Part shown: positions 23,151 through 34,424 of the stretch, in pieces
Layout: each line of letters starts with the position of its first letter
Position numbering within the stretch: position 1 is the stretch's first letter
Assembly: GCA_021495925.1 (NCBI GenBank)
Contig: JAKEKT010000080.1
Location: 105,435 to 169,434 of the forward strand
Direction: 5' to 3'
Origin: Diplodia intermedia
Lineage: Eukaryota; Ascomycota; Dothideomycetes; Botryosphaeriales; Botryosphaeriaceae
DNA: 64,000 nucleotides
Notes under the pieces: model-generated
The model's input: only the letters and a program-made list of their open reading frames with translations
Told to the model about the DNA's origin: nothing
Databases searched by the model: none
Translations under genes and position numbers: made by a program

Positions 23151-25082
23151 CGGTCCCTCCCCTTCACGCTTGCCCCGTCTGGGCAATCCGGAAATACTTA
23201 CTGTGGTGGATCGGCAAAGCAAATCAGGGTCGCTGATCAATCAACTTTAGGAACAGCCATAACGTGTGTCGTTCGCTTAGCACCTGCGGGATTATTACTC
23301 TCCTTTAATCGAATTTTGGGGGCAGGTTGCGCGAAAGTGCTGCTCCGGCGCTTGGAGGAATAGACGGACGGCTTGGTTGGAAGACTGGAATTGTACTATG
23401 ATGGAGGAATGTGCTTCGCTGTATAATCATCTTGTTGCCGCAAACGTCGAGACAGGAATAAGCATCTTTTGCTAGCTGGTGCTTCCGTCCTAAAGAACGC
23501 TGTTGTGCTTTCTCACTATTACAGCATTGCACATCTCATGTAAAGATCCAGCCCCTGACGCGATATCCAGGGCGAGGGAAAGATCAGCCGCGCAAAAAAG
23601 CGTGGAAATACCATAGGAAAAGCCGGGGTGTTGGTCTCTGCGTACGCAGCAGAGTTCAGACTGGGCTGATGAATGAGCGGAAACCTGGCATATGTAAAGA
23701 GGTCGGGGCCGCTTAGTCCGTCAGCCGGGCATAACGTTATCATCCGACCGAACCAACCGGCCCTTGCTGACAACAACCCAACTCTCCCGCAAACAAAAGC
23801 TCGCGCAGTTCTTGGGGAAGGACGGCCCCGGCCGGCCTCTTTTTTTTTCGTGTGTGTATCGCGATGCTACTACTACTACTACTCCCATTCGTCTTTTCTT
23901 CGAAGTTGGCAACCAAACCGGAGTTGTGTACTTCAACTCCCGTTTATCGTCACTCTTTGATTTTTTGTTTCTTCTTCTTCTACTCTTTTTTCCCTCTCCT
24001 CCTCCTCCGCCTTAACTTTTTCTCCCCCTTCTTGTAAAAAGAACGGTGACCCGGGGTATTGCCTCCTATATATAGAACAGATCCCCTCCGCAGTTAAATG
24101 TGGGGACACGAGATTCGCCACTAAAATTAGCATTTATCGATTATTGATCGACAAAACACCAAACACCAACCACCACCGAACCCGGTAACGGAGGGGGGGA
24201 GGAAGGGAAGTTCGAGACGAGACGAGAAAATAAAACGTGTTCGACCACGAGGCGGCGACGGGAACGGGAGCAGGGGGGAGCAGGGGGTGTGGAGCAGGGG
24301 GGAAGTAAAGCGGAAGAGCGGTGGGAAGAAGGAAGGCGCACATGTCGATGTTGTTTGGTTTGTCGATCTTTCTGCGATGGGGGGCCAACGGCGCGGCGCG
24401 GCTGGGGGGGAACTTGCCTGTGGCCCCACCCCGGTTCGGTTCGGTTCGGGTTGGTGGGGGGGATTGGACGGGATTGGTTCTGTCGGAGGTGCGTCCGTTG
24501 GTGGTGGGAGGGATGGCGGGGGTTGGATGAGTGATGACGATGGCGGAGGGGGTGATGGCGTGGCGTTTTTTTTTGTTAGTGATGCGGGGAAAGAGAATGG
24601 GCAGGTGGCGCGGCTGGGCGGACGCAAAGGCGTGGTTTGCTGCTGGCTTGGGCTGACACGCAGGTAGGTTGGGTGTCGCGTGAGGTGGGTGTTGGGCTGG
24701 GCTGGGATGGGATGGGATGGGGTGGTTGGCTTGGTGTGTGTGCGTGTGTCTGTGTGCGCGTGCGTGCGTGCATGCATATGTGTTTGTTGTGAATATTACG
24801 ATCTACTTCGTCCCGAGGCCCTTGAGGGCGGTGAAGAACAGAATGTGATGAAGGAACGCCAGAATTAGAAGGGGGGGAAAGAATAGAATTAGAAGGGGGG
24901 AAAAAGCAGTCGAGAGTAGAATGTTAATGAAGTGCGTGAAAATCATATCGCTCATGAATCGTCCGTCGCCTTGAAGCGTCCTCTTCGTCTTGAATAAGCA
25001 ATGCTCAACGCTGCGCACAAACGCTCCACATGCAACAACCCAGATTAAACCCGTCTTAAGCAACAGCTCTCTCCTCATCTAC

Positions 25083-26634
25083 TCACGGATACATGTTGGG
25101 ATCCTCTAAGATCCCCCTCATGCTCGCCCCGTCCCACTGCACGTCCCCCCGACAGCACCTCTGCATCTCCACCTCGAGCTCCGCCTCCCGCCGCGTCGTC
25201 GGCACCACCGTTATCCGGTCCAGCTCAATAGATGACGCCCCCCGCGTTGTCGGGTTGCAGAGCGTGGTATCAGAGGACGGCGGCTGCCCCTTCAGCTGCA
25301 TCGTTGTGTCGCCGCCACCACTACTACTGCTGCTGCTGTTGTTGTTGTATCTATCCTTGATTTTGTTGGCGGCACCATCGTCCTTGCCGTCCGGCCATGA
25401 CTGGCGATGGTAGCTGGCGTATGGCGGCTTGAACCATGGCCGTTGCTGTTGCTGTTGCTGCTCCTTCTTCCATGCCGGCCCGGCCTGGCTCAGTCGTCTT
25501 TGGTAGGGGCTGAGCTGGATCGTGTTGCCGTCGGTCTTGGTGACCCAGTGGACAACGCATACGGCGAAGAGAACTGTTTTTGTCTTGGGGTTAGCAATGC
25601 GGAGTGTATGATGTGTAATGGCCCTTCCCCTGGGGAGAAAAAAAGGGGAAATTTGTCTGAACGCGTGCGCAGTGGACATGCATTGCCTTTTCGTACTTAC
25701 CATCTAAATTGCAGGACATGAAACAAACCCAGCCTGGCTCGCCGTCCAACATGACACGGACTAAAAGGTTTCCAGTTGTTGCGACCAGAGTCAAGAGAGA
25801 GCCGATGAATGCGCGGAGACCGACATTTTTAAGCATGGTGGGCTTGTCTTCGCTGGAGGAATAGCGACGATGGATTGGAATAAGGAAGAGTGCGGTGAGA
25901 TATGCCTGGGGAAGGTGAGTGGCTTTTTCACAGTGTAAAAGTCTCAATAGAACTTACGTTTACGGTAACGTCAAATGATATTAGAAGGATGAGAGCGAGC
26001 TTGTCAACGCCGATCATGCATACCCCATCTTTGTTGATGTACGAGGATTTGCTACCAGGCAGGTGAGTGAGTAATCTTGATACGGTATGGGGGAGACATA
26101 CTAGTAAATGTTGAGAATGAAGATGGCGATGAATGGTAGGAGCATGCCGAACGTGTTGAACAAGTACAAGGGGTTCTTCATCCGAGGCTTATTCGAGCCC
26201 CGAACAATGTAGGCCCTTTCCACAAGGAAGAGGTAGATGCAGAGCTTGGAAAGCATGTACAAAATGAGGCCTGGACACAGATCAGCCGTCGTCTTCAACC
26301 TTTCCCGGGAGCCTTACATATTAGTATGGCACCACTGCAGAGAGTATCAGACGAGTTTATGCCGGCATCTCTGTATACTGCGGCTATGAAGACGAACAGG
26401 AAAGAGCTGCTGTAGAACTGCTTGAGCTTTAGCTTCAGAAGCTTGGATTTGGAAGACTCGACATACGGCGATGACCAGGTAGAAGGATGGTGGCAAGTCT
26501 CGTGTCAATTTGATGCCTTGGACTCGCCTTAGAGTGCATATTGAGATGAGTGCCAGGCCGATGAGAGACACGAACATGCATCCCAGCTTCCCACCCAAAG
26601 GCACCTGTACGTCCCTCATCGCATCATTGGTCAT
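25083..26634 (-). CDS. Fungal multi-pass membrane protein, GPCR-like topology
   Basis: Six minus-strand exons, 26467-26634, 26318-26417, 26102-26270, 25958-26051, 25701-25905 and 25083-25573, read in one frame into 408 residues. All five introns are GT-AG, 49-127 nt. About seven hydrophobic helices can be seen, including MFVSLIGLALISIC, FYSSSFLFVFIAAVY, ILICLILYMLSKLCIYLFLV, FNTFGMLLPFIAIFILNIYY, LALILLISFDVTVNAYL and a last one in GEPGWVCFMSCNLDVLFAV. The tail of about 140 residues is cytoplasmic-like, Gln/Asn/Ser-rich and acidic. Similar membrane proteins of unknown function occur across filamentous ascomycetes; the layout resembles a receptor but no ligand is known. The 5' end is uncertain. 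A conserved-looking peptide (IPQSLDIIPAIYRIGKA) lies in another frame at 26647-26710 and probably belongs to the true first exon, but a plausible intron joining it would be only 36 nt. Confidence 0.8.
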
Positions 26635-28362
26635 GTCGTGGGCGACTCACGCCTTGCCGATTCTGTAGATTGCTGGAATGATGTCGAGACTTTGAGGGAT
26701 GTGGTCGCACAGTGTAAGGGTAAGGGAGGTGGGGAGTGGTTCATAAGTGGGACAGGCTTTGCGGATGCGGCGCTTGAGGTGAGCAGCCAAGACGGTAAAG
26801 GGTCTAGGGACTGTATCACGGGAAGACAGCAGAATCGACTGCCGATCCAAGCGGTATGGGAAAGCAGCAAGAAGCTGCAGAATGCCGGTACAGGGAAAGC
26901 CCTGTAAGCGGAGGCAAAGAATGTTCTTGTGCAGCGCGCGTGGCTGAGGCGAGCCATTGGAATGCGAGAAGCGGAACGGGCGCTGCGACGATTAAGGTTC
27001 GATCGGCACGGAGTCTGACCGGTGGCGGATGTGATTTGCGGATCTGAGCTACGTAGCGGGCGCGCATCGAAGTCCTATTTGTACCGTAAGCGACGAAGTC
27101 GTGTCGAAGGCACCCGTTCCGTGAAGGAACAAGCTTCCCGCGCCGGGGCCGGAGCTACCTCCTGTCGGACTCGAGCGGGACTGAGGGGATCGTGACGATT
27201 GTCACCCGCAGTAGGGAGATAGCCGTCCGGGACATGGCATACATGCTTATCTGCGCCTCACACTTTGGCCGGGTAGCCGCGTATCGAGACAACATTTCGG
27301 AGCATTTAGCAAGACATTTGGGTGGCAAAGGAAGCTTATGAGTGTGCTTTGTGTTCCGTGCCATGGAGTGTTGGGATTGGCGGCAGAGCGTAGTGACCAA
27401 CGAGGCTGCATGTGCCTGTCCGAGATATCGTCACAAGTGTCGACTCATCGATCAAATCGAAACAGATGTCGTGTTCCCCTGAAAAGGGCGCCGGTGCTAT
27501 TCGCGAAGAGATCTGACGTGGATTTTGCGCAGAATAATTGTCCGTCGAAGGTTAATACTTGCGGCGGCAAAAACAGGGCGGGGAAGCAAGCTTGAAAAGC
27601 AAAGCAAGCGTCCCGAGATCTTTCAGGAGCCGCCAAGCTCAGTTCCGTTCGCTAGGCCGATGCTAGTAATATAAGCTCTCAAGCGAATATCTGATTGGCA
27701 GCGACAACGTCATCTCGTCGAAGATCGGTACCCTCGAGCCGGACGGCTCTCTGATTTTTCGATAAAGGACTGCATAGGAGTAGAAATAAAAGGCTTGATA
27801 TATGAGCGGCAATATGATTGAGTTGCTGCCGCACTCCACTCCCGGCATGGTGGATCGATGTGGGCTGACCGAATTCACAGATCTGCTGCTGACCGTCGCG
27901 GCTTGGTGGATGGAAGCTTCAGCGGTGTATGGGAAACTTCAGCGGTGTGCAAGTCCAGGAAGACCAGCTGGAAAAGGTTAGACCATGGCGATACCGGCGC
28001 TGAGCGAAGAGCGCGAATGCTGACAGGCGGGATGACAAAGACGGGGAAGAATGGTAGACCAGCTTCGAGGGCGTCAAGGGTAGCACTGGCCCTGCCGGAA
28101 GACGTGAGTGTTTGTAGGTAGGGCTCAAGTTGCGCATATATAACGACAGCCTCGCAAAAAGAGTGAGGCAGGCCGTGATGGTGAAAAAGGTTCGGATGGT
28201 GTCGCGGCTTGATTGCGCCATTGTGTGGTTGCCGAGTTGCCGCGCCCATGACGCACAGGCCGCGTCAAAATCTCACCTCTCAATGACTCCCCAAGCCTCC
28301 ATTATTCCTCAGTCCCTGCATCCTTCTCTCCAATCACCCTCGCCGAGTCAGCAACATCCGCC
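26635..28362. other. Intergenic region with a probable missing first exon and an uncertain minus-strand frame
   Basis: Bases 26647-26710 (minus) probably hold the N-terminal coding exon of the membrane-protein gene. Further along, a minus-strand ATG at 28221 in good context opens a frame with one hydrophobic helix (TFFTITACLTLFARLSLYM) that runs to 27919. A neighbouring frame also looks hydrophobic, so a small spliced or decayed membrane-protein gene is possible. I could not build a convincing model. A short direct repeat (cttcagcggtgt) occurs at 27918 and 27939. Confidence 0.35.
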
Positions 28363-29256
28363 ATGGACATTGAGAACAAGTTGGAGCGCGACGCCCCCGA
28401 CCTGCCCGCCAAGCAGCGCCCCAGCAACTCCATTACCCGACGACTCAACGCCGAGCTGAGCACCAATCACGTGGACATTCCGCTCCTGGCCTGCTGTCTC
28501 TGCTCCGGCTTGACCGACAGCACCCTATACAACGGTTAGCCATTTTTTTTCCCCCTCAAAGAAGCACCGCATCAAACACTAACACCCAACCTCCCCCCAC
28601 ACCCAGCCTACAGCACCTTCGTCTCCATGCAAACCGGCAACACCATCTTCGTAGCCCTCGGCGCCTCGCACCAAAACACCAAGCCGTACGGCTGGGCGCG
28701 CTCGCTCTGCTCCATCGGCTGCTTCGTGCTGGGCTCGCTCTTCTTCAGCCGGCTCAGCCTGCTCCTCGGGCCCAAGCGGCGCGTCGCCCTCACCGCGTCC
28801 TTCCTGCTGCAGACGCTCCTCGTCGTCGTCGCCGCCGCCATCGTGCAAGGCGGCGCCGTCGACGGCGCCGTCCCGCAACCGCCGTCGACGACCACGACCA
28901 CCGCGGGAGATGTCGTCGTCGTGCGCTGGAACCAACTCGCGCCCATCGCGCTGCTGAGCTTCCAGTCCGCGGCCCAGATCGTCGCCAGCCGCGCGCTGGG
29001 CCTGGGCGAGGTGCCGACGGTCGTGGTGACGAGCTTGCTGTGCGACTTGATGAGCGACGCGCACCTGCTCGCACCGCTGACCGGGAACGTCAAGCGCAAT
29101 CGCCGCGCCGCCGCGTTCGTGCTGACGCTGGTCGGCGCGATTGCCGGCGGGTGGATCTCGAAGGCGACGAAGGGGGTCGAGTATGCGCTGTGGGTGGTGG
29201 CGGGGATCAAGTTGGGTATTACGTTCGCGTGGGCTTTGTGGAGGGAGAAAGTTTGA
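28363..29256 (+). CDS. DUF1275 (YoaK-like) membrane protein
   Basis: Exons 28363-28534 and 28607-29256 encode 273 residues. The intron of 72 nt (donor GTTAGC, acceptor CCAG) joins STLYN to AYSTFVSMQTGNTIF. The sequence shows the DUF1275 layout: a charged N-terminal tail of about 40 residues, then roughly six hydrophobic helices, with the early signature FVSMQTGNTIFVALG and a late SDAHLLAP...GNVKRNRRAAAF segment. The family occurs in bacteria and fungi as small inner or plasma membrane proteins and has no established biochemical function. A run of Thr and Val near residues 165-180 forms a low-complexity loop. The start has a good context (cgccATGG). Nothing in the neighbours indicates a role. 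Confidence 0.9.
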
Positions 29257-30236
29257 CGCGGGGGGCGGGGCTATAGTAATGGTGGTGGAGAGGTTGAGTG
29301 ATGGTACGGTGTGTGTTTCTCTTTATATGCGATATATCCGAATACTAGACTAGACGATGGAGTGGTTAGGGAGGGAAGACTTGAAAATTCCTTACGATTG
29401 TTTGGCATCAGTAATTAGCAGACGTAAGGGCTTAATAATGAGGAACATCATAATGTATCGAGTACTAAATTAGCGCAGACACTTCCATGTAAATTTCAGC
29501 CAATTTTAGAAGGAAGAGTTACCGGGCATCGGTCCACTCTAGTCAATATGCTTTAATTGGGAACCAACGCAAGAGTACAAGCTTACCGTAATACAGGTCA
29601 CTTAAGCCACACCGTTTTAGATGGCAGTTGTATAGTCGCAAAATTTGCGCTTACCGTTTGAAGCTAGGCTAGAGCGGTGGTTTGTTGACTCCCTAGAGTT
29701 TTTAAGAAATCGTTAAAAAGACAAGTCGAAGCAATGAAAGAAGACGAGGTTTAAGCCGTGCCTAGGCTTATAACTATGTTTTGGTTAAACGAGTAGTGAA
29801 AATGATAGCATTCAAATAACACTACATTCTAACACTACAGCCCCGGATGAAAGATATTATTGAGATATTTACTTCCTGCATGGCAAACAATGAATAAGCT
29901 TCTAAGATGCTGTGGTTGGCTGCCGTTATCCGCCTACAAGGGGCTGTACGTACCACCGTTAGCACAGCGCGTCATAGATTTCTGACAGACGAGACACTGT
30001 TTCCCCAAAATGTGGGGAGATAAGGCACTCCTGCGTCTGACAGCGGATGAGATATACAACGTTTATGTAGGAGCCCCGCTTAAGCTTCTCCACCTTGCCT
30101 CGGCCCCCGCAGCATCCGTTGCCGAGACCGGAACTGCTCGGACCCATTCACTAATCACTGTCAGACAATTCGCCTACAAAAGGATACACGCTTCTCTCTC
30201 CACTGGCGGACCACAGAGAGTATTCCATGACCCACA
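29257..30236. other. AT-rich intergenic region
   Basis: About 1 kb that is clearly more AT-rich than the genes on either side, especially 29340-29950, with frequent stop codons in all frames. No coding or RNA feature was recognised. The composition would fit a transposon relic altered by repeat-induced point mutation, but I see no terminal repeats or protein remnant. Confidence 0.45.
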
Positions 30237-31789
30237 ATGGCAGCAGAGACAGTGGATGTGATTATCGTCGGGGCAGGCCTCAGCGGCCTGACGGCAGCAC
30301 GTGAGGTTCAACGAGCTGGATACTCGTGCGTCGTGCTGGAAGCCGAAGATCGCGTCGGTGGAATGCTACTCTCGGTCTACCAGGACTCGGACTCGGGCAA
30401 CAGCAAGGTCGCGGTTGACGTCGGCGCAGCATGGTTGAACGACACGACCCAGTCCGCCATCTGGGGCCTGGTACAGCGCTACGGCCTCACCACCGAAACC
30501 CAGGACTCCGAGGGCGAGTTGCTGCGGGAAATGGAAGACGGCTCCATCATCACGGGCACCGAAGGCAACAAGAAGGCAAGCAGTCCAAGCCCCCTCCTCC
30601 TCCCCAGCCACAAACTAACACCCCTCAACAGCTCACCCCCGACGAGCTCAAAGCCATGTCCTCCTTCTACGCAACCCTCGGCGCCCTCGTCTCCACCATC
30701 GACCCGGCCGCGCCGCACACCCACCCGGACGCCGCCTCCCTCGACCGCATCACCCTCGCGCAATTCTGCGCCCAGCACACCTCGACCCCGCTCGTGTCCC
30801 TCCTCCTCAACGCCTCGGTGCGCTACCTCGTCGGCGCCGAAGCCTCGGCCGTCTCCGCGCTCTGGTTCCTCGCGCACTGCGCGGCGGGCAGCGGCCTGCA
30901 AAACATGATGTCCGCGCGGGCGGGGGGCGGGCAGCACCTGCGCGTGCGCGAAGGCACGCAGCGCATCGCGCTCGGGCTGGCCGGCGAGCTAGCCCCAGGC
31001 ACCGTGCACCTCTCCACGGCCGTCGCCTGCATCGAGCAATCGTCATCATCGTCCGTCACCGTGACGGCATCCGGCGGTCGCGCCTTCCACGCGCGCCGCG
31101 CCATCCTCGCGCTCCCCTCCACCCTCCACAACACCATCGCCTTCCGCCCCGCGCCGCTGCCGCCCGCCAAGCAGCGCCTCGCCGACGCCGCGGCCGCGGC
31201 CGCGGCCGCCGGCACCGGCTTCTTCGCCAAGGCGACCCTGGTCTACGACCGGCCGTGGTGGCGCGACAACGACAACGCCAACGCGCCCGCGGGCCCGCTC
31301 AACGGCATCTTCGAGAGCGTGCTCGGCCCCGTCGTGTACTCGCGCAACACGAACGTGCCGGCGCTGGGGCACTGGAGCATCACGGGGTCGGTCGTGGGCG
31401 CGCCGGGGGCGCGGTGGGGCGCGATCGCGGACCGCGAGGGGAGGAGGCGCGCCGTCGTCGAGCAGCTGCGGAACGGGTTCGGCGCCGCGTTGGAGGGTGG
31501 CAGGGACGGGGTGCCCGAACCTGTGGCGTATGTCGAGGGTCTGTGGACGGGGAGGTATGCCGCTGGTGGTGGGTCGGTGCCTGTACTGGGACCTGGCGTG
31601 CTGACGGCGGTGGGGGCCGCGGCGGTTGAGCCGTTTGGGCGCGTGCATTTTGTGGGCAGCGAGACGGCGGTTGCGTGGAGGGGGTATATGGAGGGCGCGG
31701 TGAGGTCGGGGTTGCGTGGGGCGGAGGAGGTGGTGGCCGCGCTGGGGAAGGAGATGGAGGGCGGGCTGCAGGCGGCGGGGAAGCTGTAG
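30237..31789 (+). CDS. Flavin monoamine oxidase-like protein
   Basis: Exons 30237-30575 and 30632-31789 encode 498 residues. The 56-nt intron has a GC donor (GCAAGC), a CTAAC branch site and acceptor CAG; no GT donor restores the frame. The N-terminus has the dinucleotide-binding motif VGAGLSGL (G12-x-G14-x2-G17) and the following acidic residue in VVLEAEDRVGG, which bind FAD. The C-terminal flavin motif GRVHFVGSETAVAWRGYMEGA closes the fold, as in fungal MAO-N enzymes, which oxidise amines to imines with release of hydrogen peroxide. Substrate cannot be read from sequence. An Ala run near residue 325 is low complexity. There is no signal peptide. The SETA in place of the usual GTET is a small deviation in the C-terminal motif. 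The gene precedes the GH127 gene on the same strand, though a functional tie is not evident. Confidence 0.9.
30576..30631 (+). other. GC-AG intron of the amine oxidase gene
   Basis: Donor AAG|GCAAGC, branch site CTAAC at 30615-30619, acceptor CAACAG. The exons meet in phase 0. GCAAG is the usual form of the minor GC donor class. Confidence 0.85.
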
Positions 31790-32537
31790 GCGGTTTTGGG
31801 GGTGGGTGGCGATGGGGCGGGCTTCTTGGAGGGAGGAGGAGTACACGAGGCGGCTTTCTCACGCGCCTCTTTGCTGCTTGATGGCAAAAGTCCTTGTGGG
31901 ATTCGAAATTGGATTTATGGCCAATATACCGTCAGCGTAGGACTCGAATGATGTCGAGACCGAGGTTGTTGTTTTCGGAGGGCCCTGACTACTTTTTTGG
32001 TCAGCCAGATGGAACCTTTCATTTGCGAAGCTCTCGGGCATTGAGGATGTAAGTGACACCATTCTTGTGTATAAGTCGTCAAGGCCGCATTAACGCTGAG
32101 GGCGTTTCGAGTATTCCACGGCAGCTCTTTTGGACTACCGGCGGGCCACTTGGACAAGTCCTCTAAATTAATTAGATGCGGCTCACTGCTGAGGTAATGG
32201 CCGGCAACGGGTAGGCTGCCAAGAGTTTCCCCGCACGGTTTATATTGACTGGAGAAGCGGCGCTAACCGGGTCGGGAAGGTAAAGCGTCTCTCCGGAGAA
32301 AGACTGACATGGGGAAATCGGAATCCCGGGGGAACTCACCACCGGCCTTGGTTTTGTGAGTTAGTCGGAGGCGGAGAAGCAACCCAGCCCACCGGAATCA
32401 CGCGTCTATCGGACCGGCGTGCTCGCCCACCGGCCGAAAAAGCGGTGCTGTGAAAGTGTCTACACGAGAACTTTGGTATTTAAAAGCCTTTTCTTCTTCA
32501 GTCATCCATGCACTTGTCGTTCATTAACTGCACCACT
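31790..32537 (+). other. Promoter region of the GH127 gene
   Basis: No gene was recognised in about 750 bp. A TATA-like element (ggtatttaaaag, 32474-32485) lies about 60 bases before the ATG at 32538. An earlier in-frame ATG at 32508 lies in the likely leader. Confidence 0.5.
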
Positions 32538-34424
32538 ATGCCGTCCCGTTTCGCGATTGCCTCGGCGCTGGCCTTGCTTGCCGCTCAGGCCGCAGCTCAG
32601 GCTGCACCTCCAGTCCAAGCCGAGCTTGGTGTTTCGGCATATCCATTCGACATCAGCCAAGTATCACTCAACACTGGAAGGTGGCAAGAGAACCTGGAGC
32701 GGACCCGGACCTACCTCAAGTTTGTCGATCTCGACCGCCTCCTCTACAACTACCGCGCAACACACGGCCTATCCACCAACGGGGCTACCACCAATGGCGG
32801 CTGGGATGCGCCTGACTTTCCCTTCCGCTCTCACGCCCAGGGCCACTTCCTGACAGCATGGGCTCAGTGCTTCTCCACCACCGGCGACACCGAGTGCCGC
32901 GACCGCGCCGTCACTTTCGCAGAAGAGCTCCAGAAGTGCCAGAACAACAACGACGCCGCCGGCTTCCACGCAGGCTATCTTTCCGGCTTCCCCGAGTCGG
33001 ATTTCGACGACCTCGAGGCCGGAACCATGACCAACGGAAACGTGCCCTACTACGTGGTGCACAAACTCATGGCAGGGCTGCTGGACGTCTGGCGCAGCAT
33101 CGGCGACACGACATCCAAGGACGTGCTGCTGGCACTGGGCGGCTGGGTGGACGCGCGCACCTCGAACCTGACGTACGCCCACATGCAAACCATCATGGAG
33201 ACCGAGTTCGGCGGCATGAGCGAAGTCCTGGCCGACCTCTACTACCAGACGGGCGACGCCAACTGGCTCGCCGTGGCCAGGCGCTTCGAGCACGACGCCG
33301 TGCTCGCGCCGCTGGCCGCCAACGAGGACAAGCTGGACGGGCTGCACGCCAACACGCAGGTGCCCAAGTGGATCGGGGCCGCGCGCGAGTACAAGGCGAC
33401 GGGCAACACGACGTACCGCGACATCGCGCGCAACGCGTGGGCAATCACCGTGGCCGCGCACACGTACGCCATCGGCGGCAACAGCCAGGCGGAGCACTTC
33501 CACGCGCCCAACGCCATCGCCGCCTACCTCACCAACGACACGGCCGAGTCGTGCAACTCGTACAACATGCTCAAGCTCACCCGCGAGCTCTGGGCGACGG
33601 ACCCGGCCGACCCGGCCTACTTCGACTACTACGAGACCACCCTCACCAACCAGCTCGTCGGCCAGCAGGACCCGTCCAGCGCGCACGGCCACGTGACCTA
33701 CTTCAACTCGCTCGACGCGGGCGGCGCGCGCGGCGTGGGCCCCGCCTGGGGCGGCGGCACGTGGAGCACGGATTACGACAGCTTCTGGTGCTGCCAGGGC
33801 ACCGGCGTCGAGACCAACACGAAGCTGATGGACTCGATCTACTTCCGCGCCGCCGACGACTCCGCGCTCTACGTCAACCTGTACGCGCCGTCGACGCTGA
33901 CGTGGGCGGCGCGCGGTCTCAGCGTGGAGCAAGCGACGACGTATCCGGTCGCCGAGAACTCGACGATCAAGGTGGCCGGTGGTAGCAGTAGTAGCGACGG
34001 CGCGTGGGCGATGCATCTGCGCATCCCCGCGTGGGCCGACGGCGCGGCCGTGTACGTCAACGGCGCGGTGCCCGACGGCGGCGTCGCGGCCGAGCCCGGG
34101 TCGTACGCCGTCGTCGAGCGCGAGTGGGCGGACGGCGACGAGGTGACGGTGGTGCTGCCCATGGGCTTCAGGACGGTGCCGGCCAACGACGACGAGTCGG
34201 TCGTGGCGCTGGCGTACGGGCCCGTCATCTTGGTCGGCGATTATGGCGCGGAGAAGCCGGCGGGCAACCCGACGCTGGATTTGTCGTCGGTGAAGCGGAC
34301 GAGTGATGATGCGTTGGCGTTTGAGGCTACGGCCGGGAACAAGACGGTGCAGTTGGGGCCGTACTTTGATGCTCAGGGGTTCAACTATGTGACGTATTGG
34401 CAGAAGAGTGGGGAGCTGCCTTGA
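32538..34424 (+). CDS. Secreted GH127 beta-L-arabinofuranosidase-like glycosidase
   Basis: Single exon, 628 residues from the ATG at 32538, which gives a clean signal peptide (MPSRFAIASALALLAAQAAA); the ATG at 32508 would add ten residues in front of it. The mature protein is an (alpha/alpha)6-barrel protein of the DUF1680/GH127 type with a C-terminal beta domain. The zinc site that positions the catalytic cysteine in GH127 enzymes is visible: E337 and C339 in AESCNSYNMLK, and C418-C419 in FWCCQGTG. These lie almost exactly where the bifidobacterial enzyme HypBA1 has E338, C340, C417 and C418. Several N-glycosylation sites (NLT, NTT, NDT) fit secretion. The expected reaction is release of beta-L-arabinofuranose from plant glycans; GH146 is a related alternative. 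Its neighbours include another secreted glycosidase and a transporter. Confidence 0.92.
   Translation: MPSRFAIASALALLAAQAAAQAAPPVQAELGVSAYPFDISQVSLNTGRWQENLERTRTYLKFVDLDRLLYNYRATHGLSTNGATTNGGWDAPDFPFRSHAQGHFLTAWAQCFSTTGDTECRDRAVTFAEELQKCQNNNDAAGFHAGYLSGFPESDFDDLEAGTMTNGNVPYYVVHKLMAGLLDVWRSIGDTTSKDVLLALGGWVDARTSNLTYAHMQTIMETEFGGMSEVLADLYYQTGDANWLAVARRFEHDAVLAPLAANEDKLDGLHANTQVPKWIGAAREYKATGNTTYRDIARNAWAITVAAHTYAIGGNSQAEHFHAPNAIAAYLTNDTAESCNSYNMLKLTRELWATDPADPAYFDYYETTLTNQLVGQQDPSSAHGHVTYFNSLDAGGARGVGPAWGGGTWSTDYDSFWCCQGTGVETNTKLMDSIYFRAADDSALYVNLYAPSTLTWAARGLSVEQATTYPVAENSTIKVAGGSSSSDGAWAMHLRIPAWADGAAVYVNGAVPDGGVAAEPGSYAVVEREWADGDEVTVVLPMGFRTVPANDDESVVALAYGPVILVGDYGAEKPAGNPTLDLSSVKRTSDDALAFEATAGNKTVQLGPYFDAQGFNYVTYWQKSGELP

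Larger units (their letters stand above)
16119..25082. other. Very long gene-free region upstream of the VIB-1-like gene
   Basis: Nearly 9 kb between the divergent-side start of the VIB-1-like gene and the 3' end of the membrane-protein gene. Longest open frames (for example 20680-21393 on +, 24127-24777 on -) are Ser/Arg/Pro/Ala-rich or low complexity and show no domain. The first 4 kb is GC-rich. The region contains (GTC)10, (CACCG)6, an 84-base G run and a G-rich/C-poor segment at 24240-24500. It could be an extended promoter, carry a non-coding transcript, or both; nothing here decides that. Confidence 0.5.

Noticed and set aside
22914..23363. Open frame encoding a poly-glycine stretch (or poly-proline on the other strand)
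   Set aside because: It is produced by the 84-G homopolymer, and its flanks do not look coding.
24127..24777. Minus-strand 216-codon Pro/Ser/Thr-rich frame
   Set aside because: Low-complexity composition that follows from simple G-rich repeats; no recognisable domain.
27919..28249. Minus-strand frames with a hydrophobic segment
   Set aside because: One has a good start context, but no combination of splice sites gave a convincing protein; kept only as a remark in the intergenic entry.
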